From NCBI GenBank assembly GCA_021199475.1, contig JAJQHZ010000053.1, forward strand, positions 1 to 45,835: a DNA stretch of 45,835 nucleotides, in the 5' to 3' direction. The position numbers were made by a program, and so were the translations under genes. Origin of the DNA: Lachnospiraceae bacterium. GTDB taxonomy: Bacteria > Bacillota > Clostridia > Lachnospirales > Lachnospiraceae. The notes below the pieces were generated by a model that saw only the letters and a program-made list of their open reading frames with translations, was not told where the DNA came from and ran no database searches. Shown here one piece after another: positions 1-7,519 of this stretch. How positions within the stretch are numbered: the first letter of the stretch is position 1; each line of letters opens with the position of its first letter.

Positions 1-45
1 ATGCACGGAGCTGACTGCTACTAATCGGTCGCAAGCTTATCCTAT
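1..45 (+). rRNA. 23S rRNA, 3' end (partial)
   Basis: The first 45 bases match the conserved 3' terminus of bacterial 23S rRNA: a GAGCTGACT...CTAAT.GGTCG block followed by GCTTATCC. Only the last few dozen bases are in the window, and the exact end is approximate. A short inverted repeat (GATTTAC/GTAAATC, 51-67) follows directly and could be part of a processing stem. I see no 5S rRNA between this end and the first tRNA. Confidence 0.85.
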
Positions 46-170
46 GTCACGATTTACGGTGTAAATCGCAGACGAAGAAAAATAACACTTGCAAAGTTCG
101 GAGAAATATAGTATTCTGTATGTGGTTTTGAAGGCACGGAAGTTAAGAAAAAACAGAAGATGCCTGATAT

Positions 171-242
171 TCCTCGATAGCTCAATGGTAGAGCACTCGG
201 CTGTTAACCGAGGGGTTGTTGGTTCGAGCCCAACTCGGGGAG
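171..242 (+). tRNA. tRNA-Asn (GTT anticodon)
   Basis: The sequence folds as a cloverleaf. The acceptor TCCTCGA (171-177) pairs with TCGGGGA-type bases at 235-241 and the discriminator is G242. The D arm is GCTC...GAGC, the anticodon stem CTCGG/CCGAG carries loop CTGTTAA (anticodon GTT, Asn), and the T loop is TTCGAGC. CCA is not encoded. It is the first of three tRNAs downstream of the rRNA. Confidence 0.95.
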
Positions 243-309
243 TTTTTTCACATATAAGGGTTCTTCATGAATATGTGAAATGACAAGCAATTTAATTCGG
301 TTTTATTTT

Positions 310-381
310 GGCTCCATGGTCAAGCGGTTAAGACATCGCCCTTTCACGGCGGTAACCCGGGTTCAATTCCCGGTGGAGTCA
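310..381 (+). tRNA. tRNA-Glu (TTC anticodon)
   Basis: The acceptor GGCTCCA (310-316) pairs with 374-380 and the discriminator is A381. The anticodon arm reads CGCC-CTTTCAC-GGCG with anticodon TTC (Glu), and the T arm carries GTTCAATTC. No CCA is encoded. It lies about 70 bases after tRNA-Asn in the same orientation, so it is probably processed from the same rRNA/tRNA transcript. Confidence 0.95.
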
Positions 382-481
382 TTTTTTATTTTATCACAAT
401 TTTAATAAGTGATTTAAAGATGCCTGAGCATAGTTGTTTATAGCGTTTTTGCTAAATATTTAAAGATTTATATTAAAATAT

Positions 482-552
482 GGTGCCATAGCCAAGCGGT
501 AAGGCAAAGGTCTGCAACACCTCTATCGCCGGTTCAATTCCGGCTGGCACCT
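482..552 (+). tRNA. tRNA-Cys (GCA anticodon)
   Basis: The acceptor GGTGCCA (482-488) pairs with TGGCACC (545-551) and the discriminator is T552. The anticodon stem-loop has TGCAA with anticodon GCA (Cys), and the T arm is CCGG-TTCAATT-CCGG. CCA is not encoded. Its 3' half, from the anticodon loop onward, and the terminator behind it are repeated at 2737-2811. That is the usual footprint of an element or duplication at a tRNA 3' end. Confidence 0.95.
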
Positions 553-556
553 CGCA

Positions 557-586
557 GGGAATCACAGGGATGTGGTTCCCTTTTTT
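557..586 (+). terminator. Intrinsic terminator of the rRNA/tRNA transcript
   Basis: There is a 10-bp stem (557-566 with 571-580, one G-U pair), a GGGA loop at 567-570 and six T residues at 581-586. It starts five bases after tRNA-Cys. An almost identical hairpin follows the tRNA-Cys 3' fragment at 2785-2814. Confidence 0.9.
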
Positions 587-643
587 CGTTGGAAAGGCTG
601 TTAAAATCGCAGGTAATTGCTGGTGGTTTTTTCGCTAAGGCTA

Positions 644-652
644 TGCTATACT
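644..652 (+). promoter_or_regulatory. Extended -10 promoter before the ATPase remnant
   Basis: The motif TGC-TATACT (644-652) fits an extended -10 element; no good -35 is present at 17 bp. The surrounding block (581-655) resembles 2923-2992, which carries TGA-TATACT (2976-2984) ahead of the polyamine operon. The two promoters therefore appear to be related copies. Confidence 0.5.
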
Positions 653-735
653 GCTATAAAGAACAAATGAGAGTTTGATATGGATGATGAATAGAGAGAC
701 ACATGATAAAAATGAAGCAGAGGAGGTGTTGTCCG

Positions 736-2179
736 ATGGCAAAGGTCTTTAATATAAACGGTGCGTGCAGACCGGAACAGCATTATATGGTTGACCTGGA
801 GTCTCGCCTGGAGGAGATTAAAGAAATGGTGGATGCCGGGGAATACTTTTCAATCAACAGGGGAAGACAGTATGGAAAAACAACCACACTGAGGGCTCTT
901 ACACGTTATCTGCAGAATGATTATGTAGTTGTGGCTCTGGATTTTCAAACGCTCGGGATGTCGTCTTTTGAAAGTGAGGAAGCTTTTGCAGGAGATTTGG
1001 CGGGAGAAATTCTGGATGCGGTACCTGAATTCCCAGCAGGGATTGAAGAAAGGCTCCTGGCCTTTGCTGAGGGTACGGCGAGAATCAGTTCATTAAATGC
1101 GATTTTCAGAGTCATAAAGTCCTGGTGTGAGAAGCTGGACAAAGCGCCGGTCCTGATCATAGATGAGGTGGATACGGCATCGAATAATCAGGTATTCATG
1201 GATTTCCTCGCGCAGCTGAGGGCATATTATCTGAAACGACCGGATGTTGCAACCTTTCAGTCGGTGATCCTTGCCGGGGTTTATGACATTAGGAATATCA
1301 AGCATAAGATTCGTCCGGAGGATGAACATAAGACAAACAGCCCATGGAACATTGCGGCTAAATTTCGGGTGGACATGAGCTTTTCCGAAAAGGAAATCGC
1401 TCAGATGCTGATGGAATATGAAGCAGATTATCATACCGGAATGAATGTGGAAGAGATTGCGGGACAGATTTACAGCTATACATCGGGCTATCCGGTACTG
1501 GTTTCAGACCTCTGTAAGATACTGGACGAGGATATTGCAGGAAGTGAAGGCTTTCCGGGTAGGAGCGATGCCTGGACAGAAGCAGGGCTGCAGGAGGCGG
1601 TGAACGAGCTTCTTTACGAAAAGAGTGCATTGTTTGAGTCGCTGATCGGAAAGCTGACGGATTACCCGGAAATGAAAGGGATGATTTATCGATTATTGTT
1701 CCGGGGCGAGACGATTGCATATAGCGCGGATGACCCGGTGGCGGATTTACTTCTTATGTTTGGGTTTGTGAAGGCAGAGCGGGCGACGATTCAGATTGCG
1801 AACCGGATTTTTGAGATGCGGCTGTATAACTATTTCCTTACTTTGCCGGAGGTACAGAACGGAGATATCTACAGGTTAGGTTCACAGGACAAAAATCAGT
1901 TTGTGCGGGACGGGCAATTACTATGTCGAAGCGCGGACCAGAAATCAGGAACGTACCGATCTGATCATTGATTATCTCGGTCATCAATATATCGTAGAAC
2001 TCAAAATATGGCGGGGCAATGCCTACAATGAAAGGGGAGAAGAACAGCTTCTGGAGTATCTGGACCATTACCATTTGAAGAAAGGATATATGCTGAGCTT
2101 CTGCTTTAATAAAAAGAAAGAAATCGGGGTAAAGGAAATTGCGCTTGGCGATAAGACACTGATCGAGGCGGTGGTTTAA
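736..2179 (+). pseudogene. AAA-ATPase-like / PD-(D/E)XK nuclease protein, broken
   Basis: The N-terminal part looks like the AAA-ATPase_like family: a P-loop-like RGRQYGKTT near residue 41 and a Walker B strand VLIIDEVD. The C-terminal part, in another frame from about 1901, has the nuclease core IVELKIWRG and the family-typical NGTGNYYVEA and KKGYMLSF segments. The frames change near 1895-1925. The roughly 50 residues that normally link the ATPase lobe to GTGNYY in this family are missing, so this is an internal deletion with a frameshift. Start 736 is chosen because AGGAGG lies at 721-726; an in-frame ATG at 703 has a weaker site. Intact relatives are common in Lachnospiraceae and Bacteroidetes, but their function is unknown. 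The call is firm; the deletion size is inferred from memory of the family. Confidence 0.8.
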
Positions 2180-2212
2180 AAAATCCTGTATTTTGGAAAG
2201 GTAGTGAGGACA

Positions 2213-2545
2213 ATGGAACAAAAGAGTGATATGTTGAAGTCGTTTTCCAATGACGTAATTAAGTGTATGGGTGATTCGGTAAAGCGGATTATTCTTTATG
2301 GCTCATATGCCAGAGGGGACTATACCAGTCATTCTGATATGGATATTATGATTCTGACATCTCTGGACGATGCAGGGATTAGAAATATTGAGAACCAGAT
2401 TTATGATATTGCTTTCGACTATGAAATGTCTCGGGGAGTTGTAATAAGCGTTAATATACAGAATATTGATCATTTCAACTACTGGCTGGGAGCTTTGCCA
2501 TACTATGACAATGTGGAAAAGGAGGGGATTGTGCTTGCAGGATGA
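2213..2545 (+). CDS. MNT-domain nucleotidyltransferase (MntA-type antitoxin)
   Basis: This is a 110-residue minimal nucleotidyltransferase. The hallmark GSYARGDYTSHSDMDIMI holds the GSxARG loop and the two metal-binding aspartates. Proteins of this size are the MntA half of HEPN/MNT toxin-antitoxin pairs, where MntA AMPylates and so silences the HEPN RNase. ATG 2213 is preferred, with GGAAAGG at 2195-2201; an in-frame GTG at 2204 is possible. The gene ends in an ATGA overlap (2542-2546) with what should be the HEPN gene, but only remnants of that remain. A surviving antitoxin without its toxin suggests decay of the surrounding accessory segment. Confidence 0.85.
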   Translation: MEQKSDMLKSFSNDVIKCMGDSVKRIILYGSYARGDYTSHSDMDIMILTSLDDAGIRNIENQIYDIAFDYEMSRGVVISVNIQNIDHFNYWLGALPYYDNVEKEGIVLAG

Positions 2546-2646
2546 AAGAAGACTAAGCGGTGCAGCAATTAGAGAATGCAAAAGCTATTATTCGTGCTGT
2601 TGAGACCTGGCTTGAGAAAGTGAATCAGGCGGATGATAGCAACTGA
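2542..2646 (+). pseudogene. HEPN-toxin remnant (probable)
   Basis: An ATG overlapping the MNT stop codon opens a frame that closes after four codons. About 20 bases later another frame (2566-2646) encodes a short helical tail, QLENAKAIIRAVETWL and ten more residues, ending in TGA. The position immediately downstream of an MNT gene with an ATGA overlap is where HEPN partners sit, and an amphipathic helix is compatible with a HEPN C-terminus. The catalytic RxxxxH region is absent. The identification rests mainly on context. Confidence 0.4.
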
Positions 2647-2736
2647 ATTTGAAAATAGTGTACCAATAGTGTACCAAAACTATCGCCGTCGCCCGGAAAT
2701 GCCGCATTTATAAGAGCTGCGGGCGCTACTGATAGT

Positions 2737-2811
2737 GGTCTGCAGCATTTCTATCGCCGGTTCAATTCCGGCTGGCACCTCGCAGGGAATCACAGGGATG
2801 TGGTTCCTTTT
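2737..2811 (+). repeat. Second copy of tRNA-Cys 3' half plus terminator
   Basis: Positions 2737-2811 repeat 509-583 with three differences near the anticodon loop (2745, 2748, 2749) and then 58 identical bases (2750-2807 versus 522-579). This covers the T arm, the acceptor 3' strand and the terminator hairpin. The 5' half of the tRNA is not present. The stretch just before it (2654-2675) has a tandem 11-base repeat AATAGTGTACC. With the intact tRNA-Cys on the left, the pair brackets the 2.2-kb segment carrying the ATPase and HEPN/MNT remnants. A further related block lies downstream (2923-2992 versus 581-655), so a segmental duplication is as possible as site-specific integration. No integrase gene is in the interval. 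Confidence 0.85.
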
Positions 2812-2975
2812 TTTATGCGCAGAGCCGGGCAAGGCATATTCCATGCGAAGCCTGGGATGCCCGCGCCCCACAATCGGAGATTGGAAGCATAACCTGGCGA
2901 GGGTGTTTTGTGGCGTAAGGAATTTTTTCGGCTGGAAAGGTGGTCAAATTGCAGGTGGCTTTTCTGATGCGTCTG

Positions 2976-2984
2976 TGATATACT
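2976..2984 (+). promoter_or_regulatory. Extended -10 promoter of the polyamine genes
   Basis: TGA-TATACT at 2976-2984 is a plausible extended -10 about 95 bases before the dehydrogenase start. The stretch 2812-2975 contains no convincing gene. It seems to be intergenic DNA partly homologous to the region downstream of tRNA-Cys. Confidence 0.45.
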
Positions 2985-3079
2985 GCCATTTAGACGCGGC
3001 AGAAGGGTACTTTTGCCCGCATGCGTTTCGTATGACGGGGAATGCACATAAAATAATTGCGAACAGGGAGAGGAAACGA

Positions 3080-4354
3080 ATGAGCAGATTGATGATTATC
3101 GGTTGTGGCGGGGTCGCTTCGGTAGCGATTCAAAAGTGCTGCCAGAACAGTGAAGTGTTTGATGAGATTATGATTGCGAGCCGCACGGTGTCGAAGTGTG
3201 ATGCGTTGAAGGAAAAGATAGTCGGACAGCAGCAGAACAGCGGGAAGAAAACAAAAATCACCACGGAGCAGATTGATGCGGATGATGTGGAGGCGCTGAC
3301 GGTGCTGATTCGTTCTTATCAGCCGGAAGCAGTGCTGAATGTGGCGCTGCCGTATCAGGATCTGACGATTATGGATGCATGCCTGGAGGCGGGCGTTCAC
3401 TATATTGACACGGCGAATTATGAAGCCGAAGATACGGATGATCCGACGTGGCGTGCTATTTATGAGGAACGGTGCAAACGGCTTGGATTTTCTGCATATT
3501 TTGATTACTCCTGGCAGTGGGCGTATCAGGAGAGGTTCGAAAAGGCGGGGCTGACCGCACTCTTGGGCAGCGGCTTTGACCCCGGTGTGACGAGTGTGTT
3601 TACGGCTTACGCGCAGAAGCATTATTTTGATGAGATCCATACGATTGATATTCTGGACTGCAATGGCGGCGACCATGGCTATCCGTTCGCGACGAATTTT
3701 AATCCGGAGATTAATTTGCGTGAGGTGTCCGCGCCCGGCTCTTACTGGGAGAACGGAAAATGGGTGGAGATTCCGCCGATGTCCATCAAACGGGAGTATG
3801 AGTTTGCCGGTGTCGGAAAGAAGGATATGTATTTGCTGCATCACGAGGAAATTGAGGCGCTGGCAAAGAACATTCCGGGGGTGAAGCGAATCCGCTTTTT
3901 TATGACGTTTGGGCAGAGTTATCTTACGCATATGAAATGTCTGGAAAATGTCGGCATGCTCTCGACGACTCCGGTGAACTTCAATGGCCAGGAGATCGTG
4001 CCGATTCAGTTTTTGAAGGAGCTGCTGCCGGATCCGGCTTCGCTGGGACCGCGGACCGTTGGCAAGACGAATATTGGCTGCATTTTCACGGGCATCAAGA
4101 ACGGAAAAGAGAAAACCCTCTATATCTATAATATCTGTGATCATCAGGAGTGCTACCGTGAGGTTGGGTCACAGGCCATTTCCTATACGACCGGCGTTCC
4201 GGCGATGATTGGAGCGATGATGGTGGTGACCGGGCAGTGGAAGCGGCCGGGCGTGTTTACAACGGATGAATTTGATCCGGATCCATATATGGAGGCTCTG
4301 AATCGCTGGGGTTTGCCGTGGGTAGTCGATGAGAACCCGGTGCTGGTGGAGTAA
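3080..4354 (+). CDS. Carboxynorspermidine/carboxyspermidine dehydrogenase (saccharopine dehydrogenase family)
   Basis: This is a 424-aa protein with an N-terminal Rossmann fold (MIIGCGGVAS) and the family segments SGFDPGVTSVF and DCNGGDHGYPFATNFNPEINLREV. It is expected to condense aspartate semialdehyde with putrescine (or diaminopropane) and reduce the product with NADPH to carboxyspermidine (or carboxynorspermidine) in the cytoplasm. The next gene encodes the matching decarboxylase, which supports this role over lysine metabolism. Start 3080 follows GGGAGAGGA (3066-3074). The reading frame stays open upstream through the tRNA-Cys fragment, but that extension has no homology and is excluded. 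Confidence 0.92.
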   Translation: MSRLMIIGCGGVASVAIQKCCQNSEVFDEIMIASRTVSKCDALKEKIVGQQQNSGKKTKITTEQIDADDVEALTVLIRSYQPEAVLNVALPYQDLTIMDACLEAGVHYIDTANYEAEDTDDPTWRAIYEERCKRLGFSAYFDYSWQWAYQERFEKAGLTALLGSGFDPGVTSVFTAYAQKHYFDEIHTIDILDCNGGDHGYPFATNFNPEINLREVSAPGSYWENGKWVEIPPMSIKREYEFAGVGKKDMYLLHHEEIEALAKNIPGVKRIRFFMTFGQSYLTHMKCLENVGMLSTTPVNFNGQEIVPIQFLKELLPDPASLGPRTVGKTNIGCIFTGIKNGKEKTLYIYNICDHQECYREVGSQAISYTTGVPAMIGAMMVVTGQWKRPGVFTTDEFDPDPYMEALNRWGLPWVVDENPVLVE

Positions 4355-4363
4355 ATAGATAAT

Positions 4364-5986
4364 ATGAAATTGCATGAAATACTTACCCCCGCCTATGTAG
4401 TGGATGAGGGGAAGCTGATCAAGAACCTTGAGATATTAAAGGGCGTGCAGGAACACACCGGCTGCAAAATTCTGCTGGCACAGAAGGCATTTTCCATGTT
4501 TTGTGAATATCCGCTGATCGGTCAGTATCTTTCCGGCACGACGGCGAGCGGGCTGTATGAAGCGCGGCTCGGACACGAGGAGATGGGAAAGGAGAATCAT
4601 ATTATTTCCCCTGCCTATCGGGAAAGCGAAATCGATGAAATCGCGGAGCTTTGCGACCATGTGATTTTTAATTCTTTTTCGCAGCTTCGGCGGTTCGGGG
4701 ATCGCTGCAGAGGGAAAGCGAGCATTGGCCTGCGGATTAATCCGGAATGTTCGACGCAGGGGGCATCGGTTTCGCCGGAAGCAGCTGCATCTGGTTTACG
4801 GGAAGCGGATGCGATTGGAACGGCTGCGAATGGGGCGGATGTGAATGGAGCGGCTGCGAATGAAGCGGATGCGATTGGAGCGGCTGCGAATGAGGCAGAT
4901 GCAAACGGGGCGGATGCTCATCAGGTGCATCCCTCTATCTACGACCCCTGTGCGCCGGGTTCGCGGCTCGGAATCACACAGGAAAATTTTGAACGTGAGC
5001 TGTCCCGATTATGGGGTCAGGGCGTTGGATGGCAGACTTCTGTGTGTGATGAGAGCGAAGACAGAAGAGCGAAAGCGCGAATATATACGGAGCGTGAAAC
5101 GAAATTCGAGTGGAACCGGGGGCCGCAGCATGGACTGGTTTTGCCGGACTGCGTCGAGGGACTTCATTTTCATACGCTCTGCGAACAGAATGCGGATGAT
5201 CTGGAGACGACCCTGAAGGCGGTGGAACGCCGCTTTGGCCCATACCTGAAGCAGGTGAAATGGCTGAATATGGGCGGAGGCCACCACATCACACGGCCGG
5301 ATTATGATATTGAACGGCTGGAACGGTGCATTCGCCATATGCAGGAAACCTATGATCTGCAGATTTATCTGGAGCCGGGCGAGGCGGTTGCGCTGAATGC
5401 AGGCTATCTGGTGACGGAGGTCATGGATCTTGTGGAAAATGGCGGCGTCACAACGCTGATTCTGGATGCATCGGCAGCCTGCCATATGCCTGACGTGCTG
5501 GAGATGCCGTATCGCCCGCCGCTTCATGGCAGCGGTCTGCCGGGGGAGAAGCCTTATACGTATCGTCTGTCCTCGTGCACCTGTCTTGCGGGCGATATTA
5601 TCGGTGATTATTCGTTTGACCGCGAAATTCACCCAGGCGACCGGCTTTATTTTGAGGATATGGCAATCTATTCGATGGTAAAAAACAATACGTTCAATGG
5701 CATCGCTCTGCCGTCCATCTGGGTGATGGAAGCGAAGATCGCCGATTTGAAATCGGGGAACGTGACAGAGGTGAAGAACGCTGTTCCGAAGTCAGGGAAC
5801 GTGATAGAGGCAAAAATCAGCGTACCGGACTTGGAGAACGTAATGGAGACGAAAAGGAACGATTCAGGATCGGGGAATGTAACAGATGAATCAGAATCGG
5901 GGAAAACTGCAGAAACAGGGCCGCAGGGCGAGTGCCGTCTTATAAAAGAATTCGGCTATGAAGACTTTAAAGGGCGGCTGTCGTGA
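4364..5986 (+). CDS. nspC: Carboxynorspermidine decarboxylase with low-complexity insertions
   Basis: A PLP-dependent fold-III decarboxylase that converts carboxy(nor)spermidine to (nor)spermidine. The PLP lysine lies in LAQKAFSMF (K41). Other family blocks are LRINPECST, IYDPCAPGSRLG, EGLHFHTLCEQNADDLE, MGGGHHIT, YLEPGEAVALNAGYLV, CTCLAGD and FEDMAIYSMVKNNTFNG. The protein has 540 residues against roughly 370-390 for the family. The extra length sits in three places: an Ala/Asn/Asp repeat at about residues 133-190, a charged stretch at about 214-262, and a SGNV.E.K repeat near 456-522. All are in frame and fall between conserved blocks. The gene starts 9 bases after the dehydrogenase, with no strong ribosome binding site of its own, so translational coupling is likely. 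Confidence 0.92.
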   Translation: MKLHEILTPAYVVDEGKLIKNLEILKGVQEHTGCKILLAQKAFSMFCEYPLIGQYLSGTTASGLYEARLGHEEMGKENHIISPAYRESEIDEIAELCDHVIFNSFSQLRRFGDRCRGKASIGLRINPECSTQGASVSPEAAASGLREADAIGTAANGADVNGAAANEADAIGAAANEADANGADAHQVHPSIYDPCAPGSRLGITQENFERELSRLWGQGVGWQTSVCDESEDRRAKARIYTERETKFEWNRGPQHGLVLPDCVEGLHFHTLCEQNADDLETTLKAVERRFGPYLKQVKWLNMGGGHHITRPDYDIERLERCIRHMQETYDLQIYLEPGEAVALNAGYLVTEVMDLVENGGVTTLILDASAACHMPDVLEMPYRPPLHGSGLPGEKPYTYRLSSCTCLAGDIIGDYSFDREIHPGDRLYFEDMAIYSMVKNNTFNGIALPSIWVMEAKIADLKSGNVTEVKNAVPKSGNVIEAKISVPDLENVMETKRNDSGSGNVTDESESGKTAETGPQGECRLIKEFGYEDFKGRLS

Positions 5987-6042
5987 TAACGCCGACTGAC
6001 CGAATTTTCGTGCCAGGCAGAATGCAAAAATGCAGGAGAAGA

Positions 6043-7452
6043 ATGGAGAGAGGGACAATAGAGGTGTCAGAAACAAAAGCTGATAATACTAAAATCGAGA
6101 AGCCGGTTCTTTCTACTCCGTTGGAGGATGGTTTTCGTATGCCGGGTGAGTATGAGCCGCATCGCGGCTGTGTCATGGTCTGGCCGACGCGTCCGGGCTC
6201 CTGGCCTTATGGCGCGAAGGAAGCGCAGCGAACCTTTATGGAAATTGCCTGCGCGATTGCGAAAAGCGAGACCGTCTGGATGCTGGCGGCGCCGGAACAG
6301 GTGGAAGAGGTGTGTACCGCAATCAAGGAATATTGCCAGCGTCATAATTTGAACCTGAGTATACAGCTCAGGGCAATGGCACAGCACGGAACGATGGCAC
6401 AGCACGGAACGATGGCACAGCACGGAACGATGGCACAGCACGGAACAATGGCACAGCACAGAACGATGACAGCAGAATCCCGTACGCCGGATTGCCTGGA
6501 TACAGATGCCAGAGATGCGGAAACGAGAGGCATGTCTCAGTTTTCTGACATATATATTCTCCCCGTTGAGACGGATGATGCCTGGGCGCGGGATATCGGC
6601 CCGACCTGTGTGATCAATGATGCGGGAGAGGTCCGGGGGATTGACTGGCAGTTCAATGCCTGGGGCGGCGAGGTTGACGGTCTGTATGCACATTGGGAGA
6701 AGGATAACCAGGCAGCTGCCTCCATTTGCAGAGCCCTGAATCTGGATTGCTATGACGCGCAGCAGTTTGTGCTGGAGGGCGGGGCGATTCATTCGGACGG
6801 TGAAGGAACGGTGCTGGTGACCAGTGCCTGCCTTTTGAGCGCCGGGAGAAATCCACGTATGTTTAAGAATCAGATTGAGGATACTCTGAAACAATATCTT
6901 GGCGCGGAAAAGATTATCTGGCTCCCGCGCGGCATCTGGCAGGATGAGACGAATGAGCATGTCGACAATGTCTGCGCATTTGTGCAGCCGGGGGAGGTGG
7001 TGCTTGCCTGGAGCGACGACCCGAACGATCCGCAATGGGCGCTGAGCAATGCCTCGCTTCGCGTGCTGAAAAACGAGACGGACGCGAAAGGAAGAAAATT
7101 TGTTGTGCACAAGCTCCTGATTCCGGCAAAGCCGGTCTGCATAACGGAGAAAGAGCTGGCGGGGTTTGTGTTTGAAGAAGGAGAGGATACGAGAGAGGCA
7201 GGGGAGCGCCTGGCGGCGAGCTATGTGAATTTTTACATTTCGAACGGTGCGGTGATTGTGCCGCAGTTTGGGGATGTGAATGACGCACAGGCGCTGGAGC
7301 TTCTCGCGAAGCTTTTTCCCGCGCGGGAGATCGTTCCGGTCTATGCGCGGCCGATTATCGTTGGCGGAGGAAACATTCACTGCATCACGCAGCAGATCCC
7401 GCGCGGGAGAGATGATATCAGCTCTGCTGTGCTGACAAAATGGTACGAGTGA
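6043..7452 (+). CDS. aguA: Agmatine deiminase with hexapeptide repeat insertion
   Basis: Hydrolyses agmatine to N-carbamoylputrescine and ammonia in the cytoplasm. It belongs to the guanidine-modifying (PAD-type) superfamily: N-terminal GFRMPGEYEPHRGCVMVWPTR, TDDAWARDIGPT, EGGAIHSDGEGT, DETNEHVDNVC and the nucleophile in GGNIHCITQQIPRG (C447). It has 469 residues against about 365-370 usually. The excess lies at about residues 108-160, where five copies of MAQHGT (one ends HRT) sit between two conserved blocks. Start 6043 has AGGAG at 6034-6038; GTG 6064 is an alternative closer to the usual N-terminus. The next gene encodes the following enzyme of the pathway. Confidence 0.93.
   Translation: MERGTIEVSETKADNTKIEKPVLSTPLEDGFRMPGEYEPHRGCVMVWPTRPGSWPYGAKEAQRTFMEIACAIAKSETVWMLAAPEQVEEVCTAIKEYCQRHNLNLSIQLRAMAQHGTMAQHGTMAQHGTMAQHGTMAQHRTMTAESRTPDCLDTDARDAETRGMSQFSDIYILPVETDDAWARDIGPTCVINDAGEVRGIDWQFNAWGGEVDGLYAHWEKDNQAAASICRALNLDCYDAQQFVLEGGAIHSDGEGTVLVTSACLLSAGRNPRMFKNQIEDTLKQYLGAEKIIWLPRGIWQDETNEHVDNVCAFVQPGEVVLAWSDDPNDPQWALSNASLRVLKNETDAKGRKFVVHKLLIPAKPVCITEKELAGFVFEEGEDTREAGERLAASYVNFYISNGAVIVPQFGDVNDAQALELLAKLFPAREIVPVYARPIIVGGGNIHCITQQIPRGRDDISSAVLTKWYE
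6376..6465 (+). repeat. 18-bp tandem repeat x5 inside aguA
   Basis: Five head-to-tail units of ATGGCACAGCACGGAACG run from 6376 to 6465. The fourth unit ends in ACA and the fifth has one internal change. Because the unit is a multiple of three, copy-number change keeps the frame and adds or removes six residues. Near-identity of the units suggests recent slippage-type expansion. Confidence 0.97.
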
Positions 7453-7519
7453 GCATGACAGGCTGTGCACCGAATCATTCGTGTCGAACTTGAAATCAGG
7501 ATTTTGGTGGAGGTAGTAT

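Noticed and set aside
89-283. A 64-aa open frame on the plus strand
   Set aside because: It runs through tRNA-Asn and has no ribosome binding site.
2654-2735. Remnant of a tyrosine integrase gene end next to the tRNA-Cys fragment
   Set aside because: The tandem AATAGTGTACC sequence resembles integrase gene ends I have seen, but no frame shows the catalytic tyrosine region.
2735-3079. Long N-terminal extension of the carboxynorspermidine dehydrogenase
   Set aside because: The open frame crosses the tRNA-Cys fragment, a terminator and a promoter. The ribosome binding site and family homology begin at 3080.
2990-4144. A 384-aa antisense open frame
   Set aside because: It mirrors the dehydrogenase, has a basic, unstructured composition and no ribosome binding site. 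It is a by-product of codon bias.
6067-7470. A 467-aa antisense open frame over aguA
   Set aside because: Same reason: the sense strand encodes a complete enzyme with its catalytic cysteine.
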